A stretch of 46,033 bases of DNA from an uncultured Acidimicrobiales bacterium (lineage in GTDB: Bacteria; Actinomycetota; Acidimicrobiia; Acidimicrobiales; SHLQ01): contig CALHYX010000018.1 of the NCBI GenBank assembly GCA_938041035.1, positions 1 to 46,033 of the forward strand, written 5' to 3'. Every line of letters starts with the position of its first letter. The first letter of the stretch is position 1. Under the pieces are notes generated by a model. It made no database searches, had not been told where the DNA came from, and saw only the letters and a program-made list of their open reading frames with translations. The position numbers and the translations under genes are program-made. Shown in pieces: positions 7,607 to 15,578 of this stretch.

Positions 7607-8910
7607 GGCTCGACGGTGATCGTCGCCGTCATCGTCGGGTGCAACGAGCAGTAGATATCGAATGCCCCGGGCTCATCGGCGGTGAACGTGTACGCCTCGC
7701 CGGTGCCCAACAGACCGCTGGCCACATCGTTGTTGGGCCGGGCGGCGCTGCCTCCGGCCACCGTGTGCGGGATGACGTCGCCGTTGGTGATCGCTACTTC
7801 ATCGCCAACGCTGACCGTGACGTTGGCGAAGGCGAAGTCCTCGATGGCGAGCGGCACCGCATCGGTCGGCTCCGCCGGCGGCACATCCCCCTGGGAAAGC
7901 GGCCATACCGAGTCGTTCCACATCGAGAACACACCGGTCTGGCTGTCGAACCCGTCGGCGACGTAGGTGTGGATCATCCAGTTCGGCTGGAATTCGAAGA
8001 ACACGCCTTCGTTCGCGGCACACAGCTCCTCGCTGGAGATGGAATCCTCCTGGCCGTTGGCGCAGCTGTTGTAGTGCACGTGCCACTGGTCGAGGGATCC
8101 GGCGAACGCGTCGGGATGTTCGTCGCTGATGTCGATGAAGAAGGCCGACCCGACCACGGTGAGTCCGTCGATACCGTTCCAGGTCTCGCCGTCGCAAGCG
8201 CCGATGTCGGCCCGGGTTAGGCCGATGCCGGTGGGCGATGCGTAGAGCAGCATCTCCGGGTTGGCGGGATCGAAACCGTCGCCCGTCAACGAGGTGTTCA
8301 CAAAGTGGATACCCATGTTCGGGTTCTGGGCACTGACCGCCGTGTACCCGGCGGCACACGCCTCGTCAGGTGTTGGGTGGGCGTTGACGCTGGCGGCGGT
8401 TGTGTCGAGTTGGGCGACCAGGGTTTCGACCTCGTCGCGAGTCATGCCGAGATCGGCCGGGATGGCTGCTTCCGGATCGGCGGCGAGGGCGCGAAGGTCC
8501 TCGTAGCTGCAATCGCGACCCGGGTCCTGGCAGCGCAGCTGCTCACCCCGGGGGCCTTCGACGAGTACGGGAATGACGTTGCCGTCGTCGTCGCGGGCCC
8601 AGACGTAGCGATCGAACCCGAGTGCGCCGACGACGCGGTCCGGAGCGGCTGACGGCAGACCCCAATCGGTGGTCGCGTCGTCGACGAACTCCACCGCACC
8701 CTGCACCTCGACCGCCGCGGTCGTGGGCACCGGTTCGGTCGACGGAGTGGCGGCCGTGGTCGCCGGCGCGGCGGCGGTTACCTCGCTCGGCGCTTCGGTC
8801 CCGGGCGGAGTCGTGGGCGCCGTCTCCGGCGTCGATCCGTTCGAACCACATGCGCTCGCGAGAAGCAGGAACGCGGTCAGCAAAGCGGTGATGGCAACTC
8901 GTCGGTGCAC
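7603..8910 (-). CDS. Lipoprotein with C-terminal plastocyanin-like copper domain
   Basis: 435 residues from GTG 8910. A lipoprotein signal ends in the lipobox LASAC (Cys21), followed by a Thr/Pro/Ala-rich linker to about 70. Residues about 75-340 form a domain I do not recognise, containing MGIHFVN, DQWHVHYNSC and NWMIHTYV motifs with conserved-looking His and Cys. The last 85 residues are a cupredoxin: His382 (IPHTV), Cys421, His424 and Met427 (CSLHPTM) give the complete type 1 copper ligand set. Such lipoproteins carry electrons or copper on the outer face of the membrane. The central His-rich domain could be a second metal site. Two 10-bp tandem repeats precede the start. Confidence 0.8.
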   Translation of the reverse strand: MHRRVAITALLTAFLLLASACGSNGSTPETAPTTPPGTEAPSEVTAAAPATTAATPSTEPVPTTAAVEVQGAVEFVDDATTDWGLPSAAPDRVVGALGFDRYVWARDDDGNVIPVLVEGPRGEQLRCQDPGRDCSYEDLRALAADPEAAIPADLGMTRDEVETLVAQLDTTAASVNAHPTPDEACAAGYTAVSAQNPNMGIHFVNTSLTGDGFDPANPEMLLYASPTGIGLTRADIGACDGETWNGIDGLTVVGSAFFIDISDEHPDAFAGSLDQWHVHYNSCANGQEDSISSEELCAANEGVFFEFQPNWMIHTYVADGFDSQTGVFSMWNDSVWPLSQGDVPPAEPTDAVPLAIEDFAFANVTVSVGDEVAITNGDVIPHTVAGGSAARPNNDVASGLLGTGEAYTFTADEPGAFDIYCSLHPTMTATITVEP

Positions 8911-8916
8911 GGCAAC

Positions 8917-8936
8917 TCCCCTGTATTCCCCTGTAT
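8917..8936. repeat. Tandem 10-bp repeat in the leader of the copper lipoprotein gene
   Basis: TCCCCTGTAT occurs twice head to tail (8917-8926, 8927-8936). Read on the minus strand it gives ATACAGGGGA twice; the copy nearer the gene puts AGGGGA 6 nt before GTG 8910 and so also acts as Shine-Dalgarno. It may be a tandem operator or only a duplicated ribosome-binding segment. Confidence 0.6.
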
Positions 8937-8995
8937 CGACCCCGCCCGGCGAGGGTAACGCGGCGAGTCCGGCAACCGGATATCGCGGGCTCGGG

Positions 8996-10027
8996 TCAGC
9001 GTCGGCTGCGGCGATAGAGCCACACGCCGACGCCGATCGCCGACGCGACCACGAGCACCGACCCGCCGAGCGCGAGCTCCTGGCGACGGCGGGCGGTCAT
9101 CATGTCGAGCCGACCCGGTTCGTGGCCCGCGACGTATGCCTCCTCGTTGGAGCTGGTCTCTTCCCAACCCAGCGCCTTCAACCGATCGTTGGCGACCACC
9201 CACGGGTAGGTCGTATACGGAACGATGGCCGCCGGCGTGGGCGAAACGCCGAGCCGGAAACGGATGTCGTTCACCACCCGGGCCATCCACCCGGGCATCC
9301 GCAGTCGCGGCTTCGGGCCTTCGAGGGCGGCGAGGTCGTCGGCCGGGATCCAGCGATCCGGGGCCACGTTGAGAATGCCGTCGTAGCGGTTGTCGATCGC
9401 GGTGAGGATGGCGGCGGCCAGGTCGTCGGCATGGAGGAACTGCGCCGGGGGGTCACCCTCCTGGGAACGGATCGTCATCGCCGCGTGCAGGATGCGCGCC
9501 AGTCCGCCGGGCTGCTCGTCGGCCACGGTGACCGCGGGGCGCAGCACGGTGAGGACACCGTCGGGCTGGTCGGCGCGCCAATCGCGGGCCAGCTCTTCGA
9601 GATTGGCCTTCTGTACGGCAAAACCGAAGTCGGGCACGGGCCGCACCGGCGCGTCCTCGGTGAGCGGTACGGCGTTTTCCTCCCACGCGCCGTACACCAT
9701 GGCCGTCGAGATCACGACCACCTGCCCCACGTCGGCTCGGCTGGCCGCATCGAGCACGCGGCGGGCGATACCGAGGTCGAGTCGACCGTCGTGATCGATC
9801 GTGCCGTCGGCCCGCAGCGTGGTGGCGAGATGCACCACCACATCGACGCTTTCGGTCCACCGACGCAGGTCGGCGGTGAGCAGGTCCACCTGTTTGAACT
9901 CCATCCCGGGCACCGGTGCGACGTCGGCCTGGTCGAGGCCGATCACCGAGGTGTCCGGGCGGTCGACGAGCTGGCGACAGAGCCGGCGCCCGACCGCCCC
10001 CGCGGCCCCGGTTACCAAGACCTGCAT
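8996..10027 (-). CDS. NAD(P)-binding extended SDR / epimerase-like protein with C-terminal membrane anchor
   Basis: 343 residues from ATG 10027 (an in-frame ATG at 10075 exists but would put 16 unrelated residues before the Rossmann strand). Residues 6-13 TGAAGAVG are the TGxxGxxG dinucleotide motif, and STAMVYG (107-113) supplies the usual Ser/Thr strand. The catalytic YxxxK is FAVQK here, Phe136 replacing Tyr while Lys140 is kept, so classic proton transfer is not possible. The C-terminus adds a hydrophobic helix (about 318-338) and ends in YRRSRR, tethering the protein to the membrane. Likely roles are a nucleotide-sugar or cofactor-binding protein, or an NADP sensor of the atypical SDR type. 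It diverges from the metalloprotease gene. Confidence 0.8.
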   Translation of the reverse strand: MQVLVTGAAGAVGRRLCRQLVDRPDTSVIGLDQADVAPVPGMEFKQVDLLTADLRRWTESVDVVVHLATTLRADGTIDHDGRLDLGIARRVLDAASRADVGQVVVISTAMVYGAWEENAVPLTEDAPVRPVPDFGFAVQKANLEELARDWRADQPDGVLTVLRPAVTVADEQPGGLARILHAAMTIRSQEGDPPAQFLHADDLAAAILTAIDNRYDGILNVAPDRWIPADDLAALEGPKPRLRMPGWMARVVNDIRFRLGVSPTPAAIVPYTTYPWVVANDRLKALGWEETSSNEEAYVAGHEPGRLDMMTARRRQELALGGSVLVVASAIGVGVWLYRRSRR

Positions 10028-10069
10028 GTCCGTCCCCACTTCCGACCGCGCTTCGTCCGATACCGGACC

Positions 10070-10075
10070 TACCAT
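10070..10075 (+). promoter_or_regulatory. Candidate -10 hexamer TACCAT, leaderless start at 10083
   Basis: The hexamer is 7 nt upstream of GTG 10083 and is identical to the one in front of the DivIVA-like gene. Confidence 0.5.
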
Positions 10076-10082
10076 GCCCTGT

Positions 10083-11351
10083 GTGAACGATGATCACCCA
10101 CTCGGAGGCGACGAACCGTCCGGAGACGACCCGTTCGGCGCGATGCCGTTCTTGGGCGACCTCGGCAAGCTGTTTGGTGGAGGGGGTGGAGCGAACCCGG
10201 CGCGGCAGCTGGCGATGGCGATCGCCAGCGACGGGGTCAGCGAAGCCAACGTCGATCCGGCCATCCGCATCAAGCTCGAACAGCTCGCCCGCGTGGCCGA
10301 GTTGCAGATCGCCGACGCCACCGGATTGGCCGTCACCACCACGGGCGCGCCGCTCGAGATCGAAGCCGTGAACCGCACCGGCTGGGTGCAGGGCAGCCTC
10401 GACGCGTACGACCCGATTCTCGATGAGCTGAGCGCCGGGCTTGCCCAGGGGATGGCGACCCCCGCGACCGAGGACCTGCCGTCGGACGACCCCATGGCGG
10501 CGATGCTCGCCGGCGTGTTCTCGATGATGGCGCCCATGATGAGTGGCATGACCACCGGCTCGATGATCGGTCACCTCGGCCGGCGGTCGCTCGGAACGTA
10601 CGATCTGCCCATCCCGCGCCCGCCGAGCGACACCTTGTTGGTGGTCGTCCCCAACCTCGATGAGTTCGGTGAGGACTGGAGCCTGTCCGCCGACGATCTC
10701 CACATGTGGGTCTGCCTGCACGAGGTCGCCCACCACGCGGTGCTCAACGTGCCCCATGTGCGCGAACGGCTGCTTCGGTTGTTGACCGACCACGCCGGCG
10801 CCTTCCGCCCCGACGGTTCCGCACTCGAGGAACAATTCGGTGAGGTCGAACTGGGCAGCGACCCACTGTCGTCGATGCAGGATCTGCAAAAGGCGTTGGG
10901 CGACCCGGAGATGATCCTCGGCGCGGTGCAGTCCGACGAGCAACGCGAGATCCTGCCGTTCCTGGCCGCGCTCGTCGCGGTCATCGAGGGATACATCGAT
11001 CACGTGATGGACACCGTCGGCACCCGACTCATCGAGTCCTACCCGATGCTGACCGAAGCCCTGCGGCGCCGGCGCGTCGAGGTCGACGCCAGCGACCGCT
11101 TCGTCGAGAAGATCTTTGGACTCGAGCTCACCCAGGCCCAGTACGACCGCGGGTCGGCGTTTATCGCCGGCGTACTCGAACGCAGCGACGATGCCGATGT
11201 CCTGCATCGCATGTGGGAGGACGAGGCGCTGCTGCCAACGCCCAACGAGGTCGACGCCCCCGGTCTGTGGCTCGCCCGCATCGACCTTCCCGACCCAGCG
11301 GACGCCGGCGATACCGACGAACCACCGACCGACGAATCCGCCACCGACTAG
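10083..11351 (+). CDS. Zinc-dependent metalloprotease of the DUF2342 type
   Basis: 422 residues from GTG 10083; the frame is open further upstream but the -10 hexamer at 10070 and the antisense start of the SDR gene favour this start. The Gly-rich N-terminus (GGGGGANPARQLA) leads to a mostly helical protein. HEVAH at 213-217 is a gluzincin-type HExxH zinc site, and EGYIDHV about 95 residues later probably gives the third ligand. Met-rich stretch AGVFSMMAPMMSG (142-154) is typical of this actinobacterial family, annotated elsewhere as zinc-dependent metalloprotease or coenzyme F420 biosynthesis-associated protein. The C-terminal tail is acidic. The next gene, also with HExxH, starts 3 bp after its stop, so they are one transcription unit. 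Confidence 0.85.
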   Translation: MNDDHPLGGDEPSGDDPFGAMPFLGDLGKLFGGGGGANPARQLAMAIASDGVSEANVDPAIRIKLEQLARVAELQIADATGLAVTTTGAPLEIEAVNRTGWVQGSLDAYDPILDELSAGLAQGMATPATEDLPSDDPMAAMLAGVFSMMAPMMSGMTTGSMIGHLGRRSLGTYDLPIPRPPSDTLLVVVPNLDEFGEDWSLSADDLHMWVCLHEVAHHAVLNVPHVRERLLRLLTDHAGAFRPDGSALEEQFGEVELGSDPLSSMQDLQKALGDPEMILGAVQSDEQREILPFLAALVAVIEGYIDHVMDTVGTRLIESYPMLTEALRRRRVEVDASDRFVEKIFGLELTQAQYDRGSAFIAGVLERSDDADVLHRMWEDEALLPTPNEVDAPGLWLARIDLPDPADAGDTDEPPTDESATD

Positions 11352-11353
11352 CG

Positions 11354-11725
11354 ATGGGCCGCTCGCTCACGCCGGTCGAGTTGGCCGCCTACGACCACAT
11401 TCCCGAACCGCTCGCCCGCCGGGTCCGCGTCATCACCACCCCCGTCCTGGCCCCCGGCGCCGACGGCATGACCTTCGGGCCCTATGTGCTGGTGAAACGC
11501 GACGATGACCGCAGCGGGCGCAGCATCCTGTTGGCCCATGAGCTGGTGCACGTGCGGCAATACGCCGAAGCCGGCTGGGCGGGGTTCCTCGCCACCTACC
11601 TCATCGGGTACCTGCGTCGCCTCGTCCGCTTGCGCAACCACAACGACGCCTACCTGGCCATCCCGGCCGAGGCCGAGGCTCGCGAGTCGACCTCGGCCTG
11701 GGCGCGGCGGCACCTGCGGCGGTAG
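11354..11725 (+). CDS. Small HExxH protein (DUF4157-like putative metallopeptidase)
   Basis: 123 residues from ATG 11354, two bases after the stop of the preceding metalloprotease. The central motif HELVHVRQY (HExxH) followed by GWAGFLATYLIGYLRRL and then AIPAEAEARE matches the short DUF4157-type zinc-binding proteins found in many bacteria, where the later Glu in the EAEARE stretch can be the third zinc ligand. There is no signal peptide. Sequence length is short for a peptidase, so catalytic activity is uncertain. Pairing with a second HExxH protein in one operon is unusual. It converges on the EamA transporter gene. Confidence 0.75.
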   Translation: MGRSLTPVELAAYDHIPEPLARRVRVITTPVLAPGADGMTFGPYVLVKRDDDRSGRSILLAHELVHVRQYAEAGWAGFLATYLIGYLRRLVRLRNHNDAYLAIPAEAEARESTSAWARRHLRR

Positions 11726-11756
11726 TCCCGGAGCAGGTCCGGGGGGACGGTCCGAA

Positions 11757-12662
11757 CTAGCCGGCCCGGCGCGGAATGCTCGACGCTTCGCGTTGGATGG
11801 CGAGGGCCAGCGCCCCGAGTACGACCACCATGCCGACCACCTGAAGGGCCGCGACCGTCTCGCCCAGGAACATGGCGGCGCCGAGGCTCGACAGCGCCGG
11901 AATCGCGAGTGTGAGCAGCGACGTGAACGACAGCCGAACCCGGGGATGGGCCCAGTTCATGAGCAGGTGCCCGGTTCCGGGTACGGCCAACAACGCCAGC
12001 AACCAGAGCCAGCTGCGCACGGTGGGCACCTCCAACGCGCCGGCGTCGACGATGGCGAACGGGGCCACCACCAGCGCACCGATCAGCATGGACGCCGCCT
12101 GCATTTCGAACGCGGGTACCGTCTCCCGGGCGCGCTTCGCCAGCAGGAAGTAGGCGGCGAAGAAGATGACCGCGCCGACGGCGAACAGGTCGCCCCGCGG
12201 GCTCCAGGTCGGCTGGGTGCGCGACCCGAACACGACGAGGATCACCCCGCCCATCGCGATGACCGCCACGGCGAGCAGCCAACGGCCGACGGTCTCCCCG
12301 AACCGGCGGGTCGCCACCGCCATCACCAGCAGGGGCTGTAGGGCGCCGATCACCGTGGCGTTGGCGATCGTGGTGTTCTTGATCGCCACGAAGAACAGCG
12401 CGATCTCGATCGCGATGACCACCGCCGCCGGGGTCAGGGCGCGAATCTGTTGCCGAGTGAGGCGTTGGCCGCGACCCACCATGACCGCGCTGTAGAGCAC
12501 CCCGCCGAGCAGTAGGCGCCAGAAGGCGATCTGCACACCGTCCATGGGCACCCGGCGCACCATCACGTTGCCGGTCGCCCACAACACGACGGCCGCGATG
12601 GCCGCGAGGTGCGACCGTTGATCCGAAGCGGTCGTCGAGAGCAACGGATCGGAGGCGGCCAT
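11757..12662 (-). CDS. EamA/DMT-family transporter
   Basis: 301 residues with about ten hydrophobic helices in two similar halves, the drug/metabolite transporter layout (two EamA domains). The first half has LWATGNVMVRRV, the typical LWG-N-x-x-x-K/R start of these proteins, and the second half begins near GDLFAVGAVIFFAAYFLLAKRA. These proteins export small metabolites or amino acids; the substrate cannot be read from the sequence. ATG 12662 is 12 bp after the stop of the upstream AcoX-like gene, and a TAGCCT hexamer overlapping that stop suggests its own leaderless promoter. Confidence 0.9.
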   Translation of the reverse strand: MAASDPLLSTTASDQRSHLAAIAAVVLWATGNVMVRRVPMDGVQIAFWRLLLGGVLYSAVMVGRGQRLTRQQIRALTPAAVVIAIEIALFFVAIKNTTIANATVIGALQPLLVMAVATRRFGETVGRWLLAVAVIAMGGVILVVFGSRTQPTWSPRGDLFAVGAVIFFAAYFLLAKRARETVPAFEMQAASMLIGALVVAPFAIVDAGALEVPTVRSWLWLLALLAVPGTGHLLMNWAHPRVRLSFTSLLTLAIPALSSLGAAMFLGETVAALQVVGMVVVLGALALAIQREASSIPRRAG

Positions 12663-12671
12663 AGCGGCGCG

Positions 12672-12677
12672 AGGCTA
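12672..12677 (-). promoter_or_regulatory. Candidate -10 hexamer TAGCCT overlapping the upstream stop codon
   Basis: TAGCCT lies 9 nt before ATG 12662; its TAG is the stop codon of the AcoX-like gene, so the transporter could be transcribed alone as well as by read-through. Confidence 0.45.
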
Positions 12678-13670
12678 CCCGGGTGAGCGCACGAAACGGC
12701 CCTCCCGCGCCGCCCGGGTCATGACCTGGTGGACGTCGATGACCCGGGGACCATCGCGGCGAACCCGCATGCTGACCGTCTCCCCCTCGTGCACGCGGCG
12801 TTTCCGTTCGCCGTCGAAAGCGAGCAGCACGGGTCCGGGCACTTCGACCGGCTCGTCGAGCGCCACCCGGCGGCACTCGGCGATCCCGATATCGCTGTAG
12901 TGGCCGGGCGCGGTGGGGGCGCGAACGATCCGATCCGCTGCCTCGATCGACGCGAAGCGAACAAACAAGCCGTGGTCCTCGGCTTCGGCGAGGGGGTCGA
13001 GCAACCCGCCGACCGAACTGAAGCCGATCGAAGCGGGGTCGGCGCGGGTGAGCAGCGCCGCTCGCATCGTCGCCGGGTCGAACAGCTCGAGCGAACCCAC
13101 GTAGGGGTCGTCGACGGCGACGGCGTCGATCAGGGCGAGGTCGTCGTCGCCCTCGTGATCGAGTCGGATGACCTTCGCCGGTCGACTGACCTCATCGACG
13201 GGAATCTCGTCCGCGGCCACCAGCCCGATCGCGGTCCCGGCCACGGTCGGTTCGACGTAGTAGGGGAACGCGTTGTTCGTGCCGGTCGACAACGGCACCA
13301 CGGGAACGTCGGGCCATCCCCGGGCGACCACCCGGTTGGTCCCGTCGCCGCCGAGAACGACGACCACCGCACATCCGAGGTCGCGCATCATCGCCGCAGC
13401 CGTCTCGCTGTCGGTCTCGGTGTGGGTGAGCGCCATGTCGAGCGTGTCGACCTGCACCCGACGGTTGGTGTCGGTGGCCCGCACCACCAGTCGATGGGGA
13501 TCGTGGAGGGCGACGAACCGGGAGATTCCCTGGAGTTCGGCCCCCGCGACCACCCGGCGGATGATCGAGATCTTGTCCTCGAACGTGGAGCTCGCGGCGG
13601 CGGCGATGACCCGTCGTACGTCAGAGCCCGACCGGGGATTCACAATGAGACCAATGACCGCGTCGCTCAT
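12675..13670 (-). CDS. ATP-NAD kinase-fold protein, AcoX-like
   Basis: 331 residues from ATG 13670 (an upstream in-frame GTG/ATG run would only add low-complexity Arg/Ser). The start GLIVNPRSGSDVRR (residues 7-20) and the GGDGT nucleotide motif at 107-111, followed by PLSTGTNNAFP, are those of the diacylglycerol kinase/NAD kinase superfamily; the N-PxSG-xDVRR form plus the following VRRV resembles AcoX, the NAD-kinase-like protein of acetoin catabolism loci. No acetoin dehydrogenase genes are nearby, so the true substrate is unknown. It is divergent from the MFS gene with only 38 bp between the two start codons. Confidence 0.75.
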   Translation of the reverse strand: MSDAVIGLIVNPRSGSDVRRVIAAAASSTFEDKISIIRRVVAGAELQGISRFVALHDPHRLVVRATDTNRRVQVDTLDMALTHTETDSETAAAMMRDLGCAVVVVLGGDGTNRVVARGWPDVPVVPLSTGTNNAFPYYVEPTVAGTAIGLVAADEIPVDEVSRPAKVIRLDHEGDDDLALIDAVAVDDPYVGSLELFDPATMRAALLTRADPASIGFSSVGGLLDPLAEAEDHGLFVRFASIEAADRIVRAPTAPGHYSDIGIAECRRVALDEPVEVPGPVLLAFDGERKRRVHEGETVSMRVRRDGPRVIDVHQVMTRAAREGRFVRSPG

Positions 13671-13678
13671 GGGCGCCG

Positions 13679-13684
13679 ATCGTA
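13679..13684 (-). promoter_or_regulatory. Candidate -10 hexamer TACGAT of the AcoX-like gene
   Basis: TACGAT ends 8 nt before ATG 13670. It shares the 38-bp divergent spacer with the -10 of the MFS gene. Confidence 0.5.
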
Positions 13685-13694
13685 GGCCCCGACG

Positions 13695-13700
13695 TATGCT
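13695..13700 (+). promoter_or_regulatory. Candidate -10 hexamer TATGCT of the MFS gene
   Basis: TATGCT ends 8 nt before ATG 13709, the mirror image of the arrangement on the other strand. The matching -35 zones of both promoters would fall onto the opposite gene's start. Confidence 0.5.
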
Positions 13701-13708
13701 CGGCCGCA

Positions 13709-15082
13709 ATGACGACGTCCACAACCGCGGAAATCGTCAGCGCTACCGGGCGTCGAGTCTCGCCCCGGCGGGTTCTGCTCGTAACCTTGATGGGCATGGC
13801 CGCCGGTTCGTTCCCGGTCACGGTGCTGAGCGCCTCCATACCCACGATCGCCACCGACCTCGGAGCGAGCAAAGCCGCCACCACGTGGGTCATCTCCGCT
13901 CCGATCCTGGTGTTCGCCGTCTTCACGCCGATCGCCGGAAAGCTCGGCGATCTCTTCGGGCATCGCCGCATGTACCTGCTCGGGTTCTCGTTCAACACCG
14001 TGATGCTCGCCTGCACCGTGTTCGCCTGGGACCTCGGGTCGCTCATCGCCCTGCGGACATTGGCCCAGGCCGGAGGGGCGGTCACGGGCCCGGCCGCCAT
14101 GGCGTTCATCATCACCTTGTTCAGCGGCCACGAGCGGTCGCGAGCGCTCGGGTTCTGGACGGCCACCGCCGCCCTCTCGCCCAGCCTCGGCATCGTGATC
14201 GGCGCGCCGTTGATCGACCTCACCAGCTGGCGGGTGTTGTTCGTGATGCAGACCGTACTGGCCATCGTTGTCTTGCTGGTCGCCTACCCGACGCTGCCCG
14301 AGACCACTCGCCGCTCGGACATCTCGTTCGACATCCCCGGCGCCGTCACCCTGGGCCTCGCTGTCGGCGGCTTCCTCTTCGCCGTCAACCGGGTGAAGGT
14401 GTGGGGCATCGATGATCCGCGGGTGTTCGGCCCCCTCGTCACCAGCCCAATCCTCATACTCCTGTTCTGGTGGATCGAGAACCGCACCGACGCGCCGCTG
14501 ATTCCGCCCATGCTGCTGCGTCAACGGGGCTTCTCGGTGCCGCTGGCCACGCAGATGTTGGTGTCGGCCGCCTACATGGGCGGGTTCGTGGTCACCCCAC
14601 TGCTGCTCGAAGGCGTCTTTGGCTACACGACCGCCGCCATCGGATTCATGATGTTGCCGCGGCCGATCATGTTCGGGGTGTTCTCGATGGTCTCGGGGAA
14701 CCTCGAACGCACCACGGGGGCTCGCCGCCTCGTCGCCGGGGGCGCGTTACTGGTCGCGGTTGGTCTGGTTGTCGTCGGCGGGGCCGCCGCGCTGTCGGTC
14801 GTCGCCATGGTGTTGTTCGGTATCGCCCTCACCGGCATCGGTCAGGGTCTGTCCCGGCCGCCGCTCGTTGGATCGGTCGGCGCATCGGTCGACGACGAGA
14901 ACCTCGGGGTCGCGGGGGGTGTCCTCCAGATGTCGGGGCAGGTCGGCGTCGCTTCGGGCATCACCGTGCTCACCGCCATCGTCGGCGAGAGCACCGATGC
15001 CTCCTCGTTCGTCACCGTGTTCGCCATCGCCGCCGGCCTGGCGCTTTCCGGCGCGGCCGTCGGCAGCCTGATTCGGACCTGA
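13709..15082 (+). CDS. MFS transporter, DHA2-like multidrug exporter
   Basis: 457 residues with some 12-14 hydrophobic helices. MFS motif A is GKLGDLFGHRRM after the second helix; an Arg-containing helix 4 (LIALRTLAQAGGAVTGPAAM) is the motif B region, and motif C-like SLGIVIGAPL follows. Length and the extra pair of helices between the halves fit the DHA2 (14-helix) drug:proton antiporter family. Substrate unknown. The gene diverges from the AcoX-like gene over a very short shared promoter and is followed 31 bp later by a small hypothetical gene. Confidence 0.9.
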   Translation: MTTSTTAEIVSATGRRVSPRRVLLVTLMGMAAGSFPVTVLSASIPTIATDLGASKAATTWVISAPILVFAVFTPIAGKLGDLFGHRRMYLLGFSFNTVMLACTVFAWDLGSLIALRTLAQAGGAVTGPAAMAFIITLFSGHERSRALGFWTATAALSPSLGIVIGAPLIDLTSWRVLFVMQTVLAIVVLLVAYPTLPETTRRSDISFDIPGAVTLGLAVGGFLFAVNRVKVWGIDDPRVFGPLVTSPILILLFWWIENRTDAPLIPPMLLRQRGFSVPLATQMLVSAAYMGGFVVTPLLLEGVFGYTTAAIGFMMLPRPIMFGVFSMVSGNLERTTGARRLVAGGALLVAVGLVVVGGAAALSVVAMVLFGIALTGIGQGLSRPPLVGSVGASVDDENLGVAGGVLQMSGQVGVASGITVLTAIVGESTDASSFVTVFAIAAGLALSGAAVGSLIRT

Positions 15083-15113
15083 TCGACGATGGTGGGCAGC
15101 GACCAGGGGGCCG

Positions 15114-15575
15114 ATGACAACGCTGGGCCGGAGGGGCGGCGGGGAGGGCCGCCCGCACAAGCGAGACCGCACGCTCGGGTGGAGCGAAACCCTTGGCGAC
15201 TCGCGACCGGTCGACCCCGAGACCTTCGACCTCTGGACCGGCGGCGGGCACCCGGACATCGTCGAACGGGTGCTGACCCTCGGCCTCGACCTGACCCCTG
15301 GTGCGCTGGTGCACGGCAACAGGGGGCTCACCATCGTCCACCCGGGCAGCGGCACGATCCTCACCGCGATTCACGGCATGGCCTACGCGCTCCGACTCGA
15401 CCCGACGTCGCTCGACGAAGCGAGGGCCGCCGACTACGCGAGCAGCAAACGGTGGAGCGACGGCGGCCGCAGTGACCTCGCCGCCAGCCACGGCCCCGAC
15501 TGGGTTTGGGGCCGGTGGGGCGAGGAGGAGCCGCGATGGCTGCGCGCCACCTTCGCCTGGTTGGATGCCCGTTAG
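15114..15575 (+). CDS. Hypothetical 153-residue protein
   Basis: ATG 15114 follows a GGGGG run (weak Shine-Dalgarno). The basic N-terminus (GRRGGGEGRPHKRDR) is followed by a compact, Trp-rich soluble domain: DPETFDLWTGGGHPDIVERVL, VHPGSGTILTAIHGMAYALRL and a final WVWGRWGEEEPRWLRATFAWLDAR. No membrane helix, signal or known motif. The antisense frame over the same stretch has worse composition. It follows the MFS gene and ends 3 bp before the convergent 3-hydroxyacyl-CoA dehydrogenase gene. Family not recognised. Confidence 0.65.
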   Translation: MTTLGRRGGGEGRPHKRDRTLGWSETLGDSRPVDPETFDLWTGGGHPDIVERVLTLGLDLTPGALVHGNRGLTIVHPGSGTILTAIHGMAYALRLDPTSLDEARAADYASSKRWSDGGRSDLAASHGPDWVWGRWGEEEPRWLRATFAWLDAR

Positions 15576-15578
15576 GGC

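Noticed and set aside
9453..11207. 584-codon open frame on the minus strand
   Set aside because: Antisense to the DUF2342-type protease and reading over the SDR gene in the wrong frame; no domain matches.
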